From the NCBI GenBank assembly GCA_963784885.1, contig CAWATA010000002.1:310001-374000 (forward strand): 64,000 bases of DNA, written 5' to 3'. Numbering within the stretch: position 1 is the first letter of the stretch; every line of letters starts with the position of its first letter. The position numbers and the translations under genes are program-made. The DNA comes from RHKX01 sp963784885. GTDB lineage: Bacteria; Actinomycetota; Thermoleophilia; Solirubrobacterales; 70-9. This document shows positions 16,942-26,450 of this stretch, piece after piece. Under the pieces are notes generated by a model. That model did no database searches, was not told where the DNA came from, and was given only the letters and a program-made list of their open reading frames with translations.

Positions 16942-17673
16942 CTAGGCGGCGACGAGGTCCGGAACGGTGACGAACTCGTAGCCCTCGGCCGAGTACCGCT
17001 CGAGCGTGTCCTCGGTCGCCGCGATCGAGCGCGAGCGGTCGGCGTCGGGGACGTGGTTGTTGCCGTCGTGCATGAGGATGATGTCGCCGGGGCCCGCGTG
17101 GGATGCATGGCGGGCGATCGAGCGCTCGGTGGCGGTCCGGCGCCAGTCGTAGCAGGTGACGGACCAGGTGACGGGCTCGTATCCCTCCTCGCGCATCGCC
17201 CGCAGGGTGCCGGGCCGGCGGCGGCCGTAGGGCGGGCGCATGAGCATCCCGTCGTTCGCACGCGAGAACTCGATGCCGGACGCCTCGACGGCCGCCCGGC
17301 ACCGGCGGAGCTCGTCCTTGACCTGGTTCGAAGAGAGCAGCGGCATCGTCGGATGGGTGTGGGTGTGATTGCCGATCGCGTGGCCGGAAGCGTGCATCTC
17401 CCGCAGCAGGCCGGGCTCGCGCTCGGCCCACATCCCGATCGAGAAGAAGGTGGCCTTGGCGCCGAAGCGGTCGAGCAGGGCGAGCAGCCTGGGGGTGTAG
17501 ACGGGGTTCGGGCCGTCGTCGTAGGTGAGCGCGATCTTCCGGCCCGCGTCCGGGTTGCGGTGGATGGTCGGCCCGTAGATCTGCGCCGTCGGGACCTGCC
17601 CGCCGTAGAACGCGATCCCTGCCGCTCCGGCGATGCCGATTCCGGCCGCTGCTCCGATTGCCCGTCTGCTCAT
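16942..17673 (-). CDS. Polysaccharide deacetylase (NodB/CE4 family)
   Basis: A protein of about 243 residues with an N-terminal membrane anchor (AIGAAAGIGIAGAAGIAFYG) followed by a NodB homology domain: motif 1 LTYDDGPNPVYTPRLL with the catalytic and metal Asp pair, motif 2 GHAIGNHTHTHP with the metal-binding histidines, motif 3 LMRPPYGRRRPG, and the ending DIILMHDGNN. CE4 enzymes remove N-acetyl groups from surface glycans or peptidoglycan outside the membrane. Its ATG overlaps the upstream glycosyltransferase stop (TGATG), so the two are probably one operon. Confidence 0.92.
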   Translation of the reverse strand: MSRRAIGAAAGIGIAGAAGIAFYGGQVPTAQIYGPTIHRNPDAGRKIALTYDDGPNPVYTPRLLALLDRFGAKATFFSIGMWAEREPGLLREMHASGHAIGNHTHTHPTMPLLSSNQVKDELRRCRAAVEASGIEFSRANDGMLMRPPYGRRRPGTLRAMREEGYEPVTWSVTCYDWRRTATERSIARHASHAGPGDIILMHDGNNHVPDADRSRSIAATEDTLERYSAEGYEFVTVPDLVAA

Positions 17674-18821
17674 CAACTCACTCCATCCTCGTTGGCTTGG
17701 TCTCGTAGTCGGCCGATCGGGGGCGTCCGCGACCGTCGCCGCGCCCGCCGTAGATCGGCCGGCCGACTCGCCGCCGCGATCTCGATCCGCTCCGCGATCG
17801 TCCTCAGCGTCACGTCGTTTCCGTCCTGCTCGTAGCCGGCGAGGCGATCGCGGTAGCCGTCGAGCCCGTCGATGAACCGCTCGACGGTCTCCGCGGTCAG
17901 CTCGGTGGCGGCGAGCCCGTATCCCTCGCGCTCGAGATAGCGGGAGTTCAGTGCCTGCTCGAACTGGCCGAACAGCGGCATCGCCAGCATCGGCTTCCCG
18001 AGGTAGACGGCCTCGCTCATCAGCGAGAAGCCGCCGCCCGCGACGACGCCGCGAGCGGTCCTCAGGTCCTCGACGAAGCCCTCGTTCGAGCGCGGCTTGA
18101 ACTCGAGGTTGCCATCGGTCGTGCCCTCGGCCGGCCCGCCGCGCATGCCGTAGACGCGGCAGGGGATGCCGCTCGCCCGCAGAGCGGCCATCGCGTTCTC
18201 CTCGCCGCTCGAGTAGACGACCAGGTGCTCGCCCTGCTCGGGCTCGGCTTCGACGATCGCGTTGCGGAGGATCGGCGGCACCAGCAACGTCTGGTTCTTG
18301 GCGATCGGCGGGCGGAAGAAGGTCGTGACGATGTAGCGGACCGCATTCGGGACCATCGACCGCGTCACCGCTCGGGCGATCGCGTAGTCGTCGCGATGGC
18401 CCGCGAGGATCTCGGCATCGTGGCGACAGCGGTCGAGCATGTTGATGTTGTCGACGGCGATCAGCGGCGTCCGGGCGACGCGCGCGTAGATCGCCGAGAG
18501 CGGCTCGAAGTCGGTCACTACGACCTCGGGCTGCCAGGCGCGCGTCATCTCGATCCAGCTGCGGACCGACTTCGGCGCCCCGCCGGCGGCATCGGCGAGG
18601 TTTTGCCGGACCGTCGCCCAGCGGCGGATCTCGCCGTCCTCCATGACGAACTTCGCGCCGAGGATCTCCTCGACGTCGGGCAGGACGCCGCTCAGGTAGG
18701 CGTAGGCGGCCCCGGAGGCGACGACTCGGACCTCATGATCGGAGAGCAGCGACTCGACGACGACCTGCGAGCGGGTCGCATGACCCATGCCCTCGCCGTT
18801 GACGCCGTACAGGATCCGCAT
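17673..18821 (-). CDS. GT-B glycosyltransferase, MJ1255/MurG-like
   Basis: A protein of about 382 residues with the N-terminal motif RILYGVNGEGMGHATRSQVV typical of MurG/UGT-like enzymes, an acceptor-domain region (IAVDNINMLDRCRHD), and a donor-site motif in ARGVVAGGGFSLMSEAVYLGKPMLAMPLFGQFEQALNS. It probably transfers a hexosamine or hexose to a lipid or glycan whose acetyl groups the downstream deacetylase may remove. The ATG at 18821 is preferred (GACAAT 9 bases upstream); a GTG at 18842 would add seven residues. It is divergent from the molybdopterin oxidoreductase. Confidence 0.85.
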   Translation of the reverse strand: MRILYGVNGEGMGHATRSQVVVESLLSDHEVRVVASGAAYAYLSGVLPDVEEILGAKFVMEDGEIRRWATVRQNLADAAGGAPKSVRSWIEMTRAWQPEVVVTDFEPLSAIYARVARTPLIAVDNINMLDRCRHDAEILAGHRDDYAIARAVTRSMVPNAVRYIVTTFFRPPIAKNQTLLVPPILRNAIVEAEPEQGEHLVVYSSGEENAMAALRASGIPCRVYGMRGGPAEGTTDGNLEFKPRSNEGFVEDLRTARGVVAGGGFSLMSEAVYLGKPMLAMPLFGQFEQALNSRYLEREGYGLAATELTAETVERFIDGLDGYRDRLAGYEQDGNDVTLRTIAERIEIAAASRPADLRRARRRSRTPPIGRLRDQANEDGVS

Positions 18822-18847
18822 TCGGCCGTCATTGTCCACCACCCGAG

Positions 18848-18853
18848 TAGGCT
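18848..18853 (+). promoter_or_regulatory. -10-like TAGGCT for the molybdopterin oxidoreductase
   Basis: TAGGCT lies 15 bases before the ATG at 18869, implying a very short leader. No Shine-Dalgarno is seen. Confidence 0.4.
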
Positions 18854-18868
18854 GCGCCCACCGCGTCG

Positions 18869-21034
18869 ATGAGCACCACCGAGCACGTCACCTATTGCCG
18901 GATCTGCGAGCCGCTGTGCGGGATGGTCGCGACGGTCACCGACGGCCGCGTCACCAAGCTCCGGCCCGACAAGGAGCATCCGCTCTCGCGCGGTTTCGCC
19001 TGTCCGAAGGGGATCGCCATGACCGAGGTCCAGAACGACCCCGACCGCGTCCTTCACCCGCAGCGCCGCCGCCCCGACGGCAGTTACGAGCGGATCGACT
19101 GGGAGACCGCGCTCGACGAGATCGGCGAGCGCCTCGGCGCGATCAAGCGCGAGCACGGCGGCGAGGCGATCGGCTGGTACATGGGCAACCCGGGCGCCTT
19201 CAGCTACTCGCACCCGCTCTGGGTCAAGGGCTTCATCGATGCGCTCGGCTCCCGGCACTACTACACCGCCTCCTCACAGGACGTCTCGAACCGCTTCGCG
19301 GCGAGCTCGTTGCTCTACGGATCGCCGTTCCTGCTGCCGATCCCCGACCTCGAGCGGACCGAGTTGCTGCTCGTCGTCGGCGCCAACCCGCTGGTGTCGC
19401 ACGGCTCGGTGATGAGCGCGCCCCGGATCAAGGATCAGCTCAACGCGATCACCGCCCGCGGCGGCCGCGTCGTCGTCGTCGACCCGCGCCGCTCCGAAAC
19501 CGCGCGCGAGTTCGAGCACCTCCCGGTGCGGCCGGACTCCGACGCGAAGCTGCTGCTGTCGTTGCTGCAGGTCACGTTCGCCGAGGCGCTCGAGGACTCC
19601 GATGCCCTGGCTGCCGCAGCCGGGGCCGAGGACCTGCGAGAGCTGGTCGAGCCCTTCACCCCGGAGTCGACGGCGACCGCGACCGGGGTCGAGCCCGCTC
19701 GCGTCCGGAAGCTCGCCCGCGACATCGCGGCGGCCGACGGAGCGGCCATCTACGGCCGCACCGGCTCCTGCCTCGGCCGGAACGGGACCGCCGTCTCGTT
19801 CCTCCTCGACGCGCTGGCGCTCGCGACCGGGAACCTCGACCGCGCGGGCGGGTCGATGTTCGGCCGGGCGGCGATCCCGTTCGAGCGCGTCGCGGAGCTG
19901 ATCGGCGCCGGTGACTACGGCAAGCGCCGCTCCCGGGTCGGCGACTTCCCCGAGGTCCTCGGCGCGATGCCGGCGTCGCTGATGGCGAAGGAGATCACGA
20001 CGCCGGGTGCGGGCCGGATGCGGGCGCTGTTCGTCTCCGCCGGGAACCCCGTCCTGAGCGTCCCCAACGGCGAGGAGCTGGCGGGCGCGATGCGCGAGCT
20101 CGACCTCAGCGTCGCGATCGACCTCTACATGAGCGAGACGGCGGTCGAGGCCGACTACGTGCTGCCGGCGACGACCTTCCTCGAGCGCGAGGATCTGCCG
20201 CTGCCGTTCCTGTCGCTGTTCACGAAGCCCTTCATCAACATGACCGAGGCGGTCGTCGAGCCGGCGGGAGAGGCGCGGCAGGAGTGGGAGATCATCGAGG
20301 CGATCGCGGAGCGGATCGGGATCGTCCCGCAGAGCGTTCGGGTCGCCCGCTGGATCGGTCGGGCCGGGGTCGAGCTGACGCCGCGTCGGCTGATGGACCT
20401 GCTGCTGCGGCTGGGACCCGAGGGCGATCTGTTCGGCGTCCGCCGCGGCGGCCTCAACCTCGGCAAGCTCGCGAAGGCAACGCACGGCATCGTCCTCGCC
20501 GACGAGCTCGAGGACGGCGTCCTCGAGGACAAGATTCGCCACCGCGACAAGCGCATCCACCTGTGTCCACCGGAGATCGCGGACGAGGTCGGGCGCATCG
20601 CGGCGGCCGATGTCGGTGACGAGCGCTACCCGCTGCGGCTGATCGGGCTGCGCGAGCTCCGTTCCCACAACTCCTGGATGCACAACTCCGAGAAGCTGAT
20701 GGCCGGCGACCGCGTCCACCGCGCCCGGCTCAACCCCGCCGACGCCGCGGCGGCGGGAATCGGCGACGGCGACCGGGTCCGGATCACGTCGGCCCACGGC
20801 GAGATCGAGACCGAGGCGAAGCTCACCGACGAGGTGATCGCCGGGTCGATCGCGGTGCCCCACGGGTGGGGCCATCGTGGCGGTTGGGAGACGGCCAACG
20901 AGGCCGGAGGGGCGAACGTCAACCAGCTGATGTCGTCGCGCCCCGAGGACCTCGAGCGCCTCGCCGGGATGGCGAACCTGAACGGGGTCGCGGTCCGGAT
21001 CGAACCGGCCGCTGAGCCCGTCGCCCCGCTGTGA
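18869..21034 (+). CDS. Molybdopterin-dependent oxidoreductase, 4Fe-4S
   Basis: A 721-residue DMSO-reductase-family enzyme. An N-terminal 4Fe-4S site (Cys 10, 13, 17 and 45 in YCRICEPLCGM and RGFACPKGIA) is followed by the bis-MGD binding domains (LLLVVGANPLVSHGS, VVVVDPRRSETAREFEHLPVRPD) and a C-terminal molydopterin-dinucleotide domain (HNSWMHNSEKLMAGDR..., ending GANVNQLMSS). The segment TASSQDVSNRFAASSL occupies the place where formate dehydrogenases have their Mo-ligand Cys/Sec and has neither, so formate dehydrogenase activity is doubtful. There is no Tat signal and no partner electron-transfer subunit, so it is probably cytoplasmic. Confidence 0.88.
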   Translation: MSTTEHVTYCRICEPLCGMVATVTDGRVTKLRPDKEHPLSRGFACPKGIAMTEVQNDPDRVLHPQRRRPDGSYERIDWETALDEIGERLGAIKREHGGEAIGWYMGNPGAFSYSHPLWVKGFIDALGSRHYYTASSQDVSNRFAASSLLYGSPFLLPIPDLERTELLLVVGANPLVSHGSVMSAPRIKDQLNAITARGGRVVVVDPRRSETAREFEHLPVRPDSDAKLLLSLLQVTFAEALEDSDALAAAAGAEDLRELVEPFTPESTATATGVEPARVRKLARDIAAADGAAIYGRTGSCLGRNGTAVSFLLDALALATGNLDRAGGSMFGRAAIPFERVAELIGAGDYGKRRSRVGDFPEVLGAMPASLMAKEITTPGAGRMRALFVSAGNPVLSVPNGEELAGAMRELDLSVAIDLYMSETAVEADYVLPATTFLEREDLPLPFLSLFTKPFINMTEAVVEPAGEARQEWEIIEAIAERIGIVPQSVRVARWIGRAGVELTPRRLMDLLLRLGPEGDLFGVRRGGLNLGKLAKATHGIVLADELEDGVLEDKIRHRDKRIHLCPPEIADEVGRIAAADVGDERYPLRLIGLRELRSHNSWMHNSEKLMAGDRVHRARLNPADAAAAGIGDGDRVRITSAHGEIETEAKLTDEVIAGSIAVPHGWGHRGGWETANEAGGANVNQLMSSRPEDLERLAGMANLNGVAVRIEPAAEPVAPL

Positions 21035-21078
21035 AAAGGTGAGGATCGGATACCGCGTCGGCGAGGAGGAGGACTGAG

Positions 21079-22104
21079 TTGCAGCTCGGGATGATCGGAC
21101 TGGGGCGGATGGGCTCGAACCTCGTACGCCGCCTGATGAGGGACGGCCACGAGTGCGTCGTCTACGACGTCAACGCCGACGCGATCGAGGAGCTTGCTGG
21201 GGAGGGCGCGGTGCCGGCGGCCTCGCTGGCCGAATTCGTCGAGAAGCTCGAGCCGCCGCGGACGGCTTGGATCATGGTCCCCGCGGGCTACGTCCAGGAC
21301 ACGCTTGACGAGCTTTCCGGGCTGATGTCCTCGGGCGACGCGATCATCGACGGCGGCAACAGCTACTACCGCGACGACATCGACCGGGCCGCCGCCCTCG
21401 AACCGAAGGGGATCGACTACCTCGACGTCGGCACCAGCGGCGGCGTCTTCGGGCTCGAGCGCGGCTTCTGCCTGATGATCGGCGGCCCCGACGGCGCCGT
21501 CGGGCGACTCGATCCGATCTTCGCGACGATCGCCCCGGGCGTCGACGCGGCCGAGCGGACGCCGGGCCGCAGCGGCGACGCGACACCGGCCGAGCAGGGC
21601 TACCTGCACTGCGGTCCGACCGGTGCCGGCCACTTCGTGAAGATGGTCCACAACGGCATCGAGTACGGCGTCATGGCCGCGTACGCGGAGGGACTGAACG
21701 TGATCGCCAACGCTGACATCGGCAAGCGCGAGCACGAGGTCGACGCCGAGACCGCACCGCTGCGCGATCCGCAGTACTACCCCTACGACATCGAGATCTC
21801 CGACGTCGCCGAGGTCTGGCGCCGCGGCTCGGTGATCGCCTCCTGGCTGCTGGATCTGACCGCCTCGGCGCTACACGAGTCGCCGACTCTCGAGGAGTTC
21901 GGCGGCCGGGTCTCCGACTCCGGGGAGGGTCGCTGGACCCTCCACGCCGCGATCGACGAGGGCGTGCCGGCGCCCGTTCTGAGCACGGCGCTGTACGAGC
22001 GGTTCGCCTCGCGGGGCGAGGACGAGTTCGCGAACAAGCTGCTCTCGGCGATGCGCAAGCAGTTCGGCGGCCACGACGAGAAGCAGGCGGGGGAGGGGGC
22101 TTGA
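21079..22104 (+). CDS. gnd: 6-phosphogluconate dehydrogenase, decarboxylating (short form)
   Basis: A 341-residue enzyme of the oxidative pentose phosphate pathway (6-phosphogluconate to ribulose 5-phosphate and CO2). It has the N-terminal dinucleotide fold LGMIGLGRMGSNLVRRL, the substrate motifs IIDGGNSYYRDD and DVGTSGGVFGLERGFCLMIGG, and the catalytic HCGPTGAGHFVKMVHNGIEY. It lacks the long C-terminal extension of the 470-residue form. The TTG start is set by GAGGAGGAGGAC 5 bases upstream. It overlaps zwf by 4 bases. Confidence 0.95.
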   Translation: MQLGMIGLGRMGSNLVRRLMRDGHECVVYDVNADAIEELAGEGAVPAASLAEFVEKLEPPRTAWIMVPAGYVQDTLDELSGLMSSGDAIIDGGNSYYRDDIDRAAALEPKGIDYLDVGTSGGVFGLERGFCLMIGGPDGAVGRLDPIFATIAPGVDAAERTPGRSGDATPAEQGYLHCGPTGAGHFVKMVHNGIEYGVMAAYAEGLNVIANADIGKREHEVDAETAPLRDPQYYPYDIEISDVAEVWRRGSVIASWLLDLTASALHESPTLEEFGGRVSDSGEGRWTLHAAIDEGVPAPVLSTALYERFASRGEDEFANKLLSAMRKQFGGHDEKQAGEGA

Positions 22105-23585
22105 GCACGTCGTCGAGCGCGACCCTCCCAGCAGCCGCCGCTTCGTCGGCGGGTGCGGCGATCCCCGACCCACACGTCATCGTCCTGTTCGGGGGCACCG
22201 GCGACCTCGCGGCGCGGAAGCTCCTGCCGGGCTTCTTCCATCTCGAGGGGGCGGGTCTGCTGCCCGACGCCTACAAGATCGTCGGCACCGCCACCGACGA
22301 CCTCGACGCCGCCGGCTTCGTCGATCACGCCCGGGCGGCGCTCGACGAATTCGCCCGGACCGAGGTCACCGACGAGGCCTGGGAGCGCTTCGCCGCCCGG
22401 CTCTCCTACGTCCCGATCAGCGCCGGCGCGGCTGCTCTCGGAACCGAGGTCGCGCGCGCCCGGCAGGAGATCGGCCCCGACTCGCGGCTCCTGCACTACC
22501 TGGCGGTGCCGCCCGCCGCCTTCGAGTCGATCGTCGGGACGCTCACCGACGCCGGGCTGAACGGTCCCGACGCCCGGGTGATTCTCGAGAAGCCGTTCGG
22601 GCACGACTACGAGTCGGCGGTCGAGCTCAACGCGACCCTGCACGTGGCGTTCGACGACGCGCAGATCTTCCGGATCGACCACTTCCTCGGCAAGGAGGCG
22701 GTGCAGAACATCCTCGCTTTGCGGTTCGCGAACGGGCTCTACGAGCCGCTCTGGAACCGCCACAACGTCGAGTTCGTCGAGATCGACGTTCCCGAGACCC
22801 TGTCGATCGGCCATCGCGCCGGCTTCTACGAGGGCACCGGCGCCTACCGCGACATGGTCGTCACCCACCTCCTGCAGCTCCTCAGCTACGTCGCGATGGA
22901 GCCGCCGGCGGCGCTCTCGGCGAAGGCGCTGCGCGAGGAGAAGAACAAGGTCATGCAGGCATTCCGGATGATCGACCCCGACAAGGCCGTCCGCGGGCAG
23001 TACGAGGGCTACCTCGACGAACCCGGCGTCGCGCCCGAGTCGAACACCGAGACGTTCGTGGCGGTCGAGGTGGAGATCGACAACTGGCGCTGGGCCGGGG
23101 TCCCCTTCTACCTGCGGACCGGCAAGTGCATGGCCGAGTCGCGACACATGGTCGTGCTCGACTTCCACGAGCCGCCGATGAGGATGTTCCCGAACGAGGT
23201 CCAGCACCAGGGCGCCAACCAGCTCGTCTTCGAGCTGTCCGAGCCGGGCTCGATCACCGCCGATTTCCAGGCCAAGGTCCCGGGCCCGACGATGGAGCTC
23301 GGCGCCGCGAGGATGGTGTTCCGCTACGAGCAGTCCTTCCAGACCGATCGCCAGCTCGAGGCCTATGAGCGGCTGATCCACGACGCGATGCTCGGCGACG
23401 GGACGCTGTTCACGAGCGCCGAGGGGATCGAGCGACTCTGGGCGATCAGTGCCGACGTCCTCGAGCACCCCGGCCCGATCCACACCTACCCGCAGGGGTC
23501 CTGGGGACCGCAGGCCGCGCAGGATCTCGTCGCGCCGAACCGGTGGCGACTGCCGGAGCCGGAGACTGCAGGGAACCCGAACTGA
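22101..23585 (+). CDS. zwf: Glucose-6-phosphate 1-dehydrogenase
   Basis: A 494-residue enzyme that oxidises glucose 6-phosphate with NADP+. It has the coenzyme motif VLFGGTGDLAARKLLP, the VILEKPFGHDYESA strand, and the active-site signature RIDHFLGKEAVQNI with catalytic His. The first 25 residues are Ala/Ser-rich and probably disordered. The TTG start overlaps the gnd stop, so gnd-zwf-tal-pgi is one operon. Confidence 0.96.
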   Translation: MSTSSSATLPAAAASSAGAAIPDPHVIVLFGGTGDLAARKLLPGFFHLEGAGLLPDAYKIVGTATDDLDAAGFVDHARAALDEFARTEVTDEAWERFAARLSYVPISAGAAALGTEVARARQEIGPDSRLLHYLAVPPAAFESIVGTLTDAGLNGPDARVILEKPFGHDYESAVELNATLHVAFDDAQIFRIDHFLGKEAVQNILALRFANGLYEPLWNRHNVEFVEIDVPETLSIGHRAGFYEGTGAYRDMVVTHLLQLLSYVAMEPPAALSAKALREEKNKVMQAFRMIDPDKAVRGQYEGYLDEPGVAPESNTETFVAVEVEIDNWRWAGVPFYLRTGKCMAESRHMVVLDFHEPPMRMFPNEVQHQGANQLVFELSEPGSITADFQAKVPGPTMELGAARMVFRYEQSFQTDRQLEAYERLIHDAMLGDGTLFTSAEGIERLWAISADVLEHPGPIHTYPQGSWGPQAAQDLVAPNRWRLPEPETAGNPN

Positions 23586-23604
23586 GACAACGAGGAGTGA
23601 GCAA

Positions 23605-24693
23605 GTGAGCACCGCACCGAAGAAGCTTCACGACGCCGGCCAGAGCATCTGGCTCGACTACATCACCAGAAAGATCGTCGAGGACGGGACGCTGAAGCGC
23701 TACATCGACGAGCTTTCGCTGACCGGGCTGACCTCGAACCCGACGATCTTCGACAAGGCATTGCGGGACGGCGATCAGTACGACGAGCAGATCTCCGAGC
23801 TGCTCGTCGGCGGCAAGCGCGGGGAGGAGCTGTTCTTCGAGCTGGCGATAACCGATCTCCAGGGCGCGGCCGACCTGTTCCGTCCCGTCTACGACCGCAC
23901 CGACGGCGTCGACGGCTTCGTCTCGCTCGAGGTCTCGCCCGAGCTCGCCTACGACGGCGAGCGGACCGCCGAGGCCGCGGCGACGCTGCACGCCCAGGCC
24001 GACCGTCCGAACCTGTTCATCAAGATCCCCGGCACGCCGGAGGGTCTCGACGCGATCACCGAGTCGATCGCGGCGGGGATCCCGGTCAATGTGACGCTGC
24101 TGTTCGACGCCGGGCAGTACCGCAGGCAGGCCGACGCCTACATGAAGGGGATCGAGAAGCGGATCGAGCGCGGCGAGAACCCGCACGTCGCATCGGTCGC
24201 GTCGATCTTCGTCAGCCGCTGGGACGTGGCAGTGGCCGACGACGTGCCGGCCGAGCTCAAGGACAGGCTCGGCTCGGCGGCGGCGATCCGGGCCTATGTC
24301 GCCTACCGCGAGATCCTCGACTCCGATCGCTGGCAGCAGCTCGAGAGCGCCGGCGCTCGCCCGCAGCGGCTGCTGTTCGCCTCGACCGGGACCAAGGATC
24401 CGGAGCTGCCGAAGACGAAGTACGTCGTCGAGCTCGCGGCTCCCGACACGGTCGACACGATGCCCGAGGAGACTCTGCTCGCGCTGGCCGAAGAGGACGA
24501 CATCGGCGAGCTGCTGCCCGCCGACGGCGGTGACAACGAGGAGCTGCTGGCGAAGTTCGAGGGCGCCGGCGTCGATCTCGACGGGCTCGCCGCGCGGCTG
24601 CAGTCGGAGGGGGCGAAGAAGTTCGAGGATTCCTGGCACGACCTGCTCGAGGTGATCTCCGGCAAGGAGCGCACCGTCGGGACCGCCGGGTGA
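23605..24693 (+). CDS. tal: Transaldolase
   Basis: A 362-residue transaldolase of the long actinobacterial type. It has the N-terminal GQSIWLDYITRKIVEDGTLKRYI, the TGLTSNPTIFDKAL motif, and the Schiff-base Lys in RPNLFIKIPGTPEG. It moves a dihydroxyacetone unit in the non-oxidative pentose phosphate branch. The GTG at 23605 is chosen because GAGGAGTGAG lies just upstream; the reading frame is open further 5' inside zwf, but that part is out-of-frame overlap. Confidence 0.95.
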   Translation: MSTAPKKLHDAGQSIWLDYITRKIVEDGTLKRYIDELSLTGLTSNPTIFDKALRDGDQYDEQISELLVGGKRGEELFFELAITDLQGAADLFRPVYDRTDGVDGFVSLEVSPELAYDGERTAEAAATLHAQADRPNLFIKIPGTPEGLDAITESIAAGIPVNVTLLFDAGQYRRQADAYMKGIEKRIERGENPHVASVASIFVSRWDVAVADDVPAELKDRLGSAAAIRAYVAYREILDSDRWQQLESAGARPQRLLFASTGTKDPELPKTKYVVELAAPDTVDTMPEETLLALAEEDDIGELLPADGGDNEELLAKFEGAGVDLDGLAARLQSEGAKKFEDSWHDLLEVISGKERTVGTAG

Positions 24694-26342
24694 TGGACGC
24701 TCCGATCAGCCCCGCCGGGGGGTCCGGAATGCGGGCACTCCCCGGCTGGCGGGCGGTCGTCGACAATCGCGCCGCCGTCTCCGGCCGACATCTGCGGGAG
24801 CTGTTCGCGGCCGACCCCGGGCGTGGGGAGCGGATGATCGCCGAGGCGGAGGGACTGCGCCTCGACTACTCGAAGAACCGGATCGACGCCGAGACGATCC
24901 CGCTGCTCACCGCCCTCGCCGAGGGGGCCGGCCTCCGCGAGCGGACCGAGGCGATGTTCAGCGGCGAGCGGATCAACGTCACCGAGGACCGCTCGGTCCT
25001 CCACGTCGCCCTGCGGATGCCGCGTGGGCGCTCGCTGATCATCGACGGCCGCGACGTCGTCGCCGACGTCCACGAGGTGCTGGAGCGGATGGCGTCGTTC
25101 AGCGACCGGGTCCGCAGCGGCGAGTGGACCGGGCACACCGGCAAGCGGATCCGCAACGTCATCAACATCGGGATCGGCGGCTCCGACCTCGGGCCGGTGA
25201 TGGCCTACCGGGCGCTCCGGCACTACTCCGACCGCGATCTCACCGTCCGCTTCGTCTCGAACGTCGACGCGACCGACTTCGTCGAGAAGACCCGCGATCT
25301 CGACCCCGAGGAGACGCTGTTCGTGATCGCCTCGAAGACGTTCACGACCCTGGAGACGATGACCAACGCGCGGTCGGCTCGGGAGTGGGCGCTCGCTGCG
25401 CTCGGCGATCACGCGGCCGTCGCCAAGCACTTCGTCGCCCTCTCCACGAACGCCGAGGAGGTCGCCTCCTTCGGCATCGACACCGACAACATGTTCGGCT
25501 TCTGGGACTGGGTCGGCGGCCGCTACTCGATGGACTCTGCGATCGGGCTGACGACGATGATCGCGATCGGCCCCGAGCGCTTCGCCGAGATGCTCGCCGG
25601 TTTCCACGCGATCGACGAGCACTTCAGGACCGCGCCCTACGAGCGCAACCTCCCGGCGCTGATGGGGCTGCTGACGGTCTGGTACGCGGAGCTGTTCGGC
25701 GCCGAGACGGTCGCCGTTCTCCCCTACGAGCAGTACCTGGAGCGGTTCCCCGCATATCTCCAGCAACTGACGATGGAGTCGAACGGCAAGCACGTCCGCC
25801 TCGACGGGGCCGCGGTCGACTACGCGACCGGCCCGATCTTCTGGGGTGAGCCGGGGACCAACGGTCAGCATTCCTTCTACCAGCTGATCCACCAGGGCAC
25901 GCACCTGATCCCGTGCGATCTGATCTTCTTCGCCCGCGGGCTCAACCCGCTCGGCGACCACCACGACCTCCTCGTCGCCAACGTCTTCGCACAGGCCGAG
26001 GCGCTCGCCTTCGGCAAGACCGCCGACGAGGTTCGCGCCGAGGGGGTCGAAGAGCAACTCGTCCCCCACAAGACGTTCGAGGGCAACCGGCCGACGAACG
26101 TGCTCATGGCCGAGCGCCTCGACCCCGCCACGCTCGGCAAGCTCGTCGCCCTCTACGAGCACAGCGTCTTCACCCAGGGCACGATCTGGGGGATCGACTC
26201 CTTCGACCAGTGGGGCGTCGAGCTCGGCAAGACCCTAGCCAAGCGCATCGTCCCCGAGCTTCAGTCCGCCGACGAGCCGGACCTGACCCACGACAGCTCC
26301 ACCAACGCGCTGATCCGCGAGTACCGCGCGAGCAGGGGATGA
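24693..26342 (+). CDS. pgi: Glucose-6-phosphate isomerase
   Basis: A 549-residue isomerase interconverting glucose 6-phosphate and fructose 6-phosphate. Visible are the sugar-phosphate site VINIGIGGSDLGPVMAYRAL, IASKTFTTLETMTNA, DNMFGFWDWVGGRYSMDSAIG, the active-site Glu region GEPGTNGQHSFYQL, and the signature ending FDQWGVELGKTLAKRI. It starts at an ATG overlapping the tal stop (TGATG) and closes the four-gene operon. Confidence 0.96.
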   Translation: MDAPISPAGGSGMRALPGWRAVVDNRAAVSGRHLRELFAADPGRGERMIAEAEGLRLDYSKNRIDAETIPLLTALAEGAGLRERTEAMFSGERINVTEDRSVLHVALRMPRGRSLIIDGRDVVADVHEVLERMASFSDRVRSGEWTGHTGKRIRNVINIGIGGSDLGPVMAYRALRHYSDRDLTVRFVSNVDATDFVEKTRDLDPEETLFVIASKTFTTLETMTNARSAREWALAALGDHAAVAKHFVALSTNAEEVASFGIDTDNMFGFWDWVGGRYSMDSAIGLTTMIAIGPERFAEMLAGFHAIDEHFRTAPYERNLPALMGLLTVWYAELFGAETVAVLPYEQYLERFPAYLQQLTMESNGKHVRLDGAAVDYATGPIFWGEPGTNGQHSFYQLIHQGTHLIPCDLIFFARGLNPLGDHHDLLVANVFAQAEALAFGKTADEVRAEGVEEQLVPHKTFEGNRPTNVLMAERLDPATLGKLVALYEHSVFTQGTIWGIDSFDQWGVELGKTLAKRIVPELQSADEPDLTHDSSTNALIREYRASRG

Positions 26343-26344
26343 GT

Positions 26345-26392
26345 GGCGCCCGGGGCGCGCCGCGATCGGCATGAAGCGGCGCGGAGGGCGCC
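26345..26392. terminator. Nested hairpin between convergent pgi and FAD monooxygenase
   Basis: The outer arms GGCGCCC (26345-26351) and GGGCGCC (26386-26392) enclose inner arms CGCGCCGC (26356-26363) and GCGGCGCG (26376-26383). Both stems are perfect. This is a plausible bidirectional terminator for the operons meeting here, although there is no T-run. Confidence 0.5.
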
Positions 26393-26450
26393 GTCTGCTG
26401 CCGAACGCAGAGCGAATCGCCGGCCGGCCCCAGCCTCGGACCGGCCCCGC

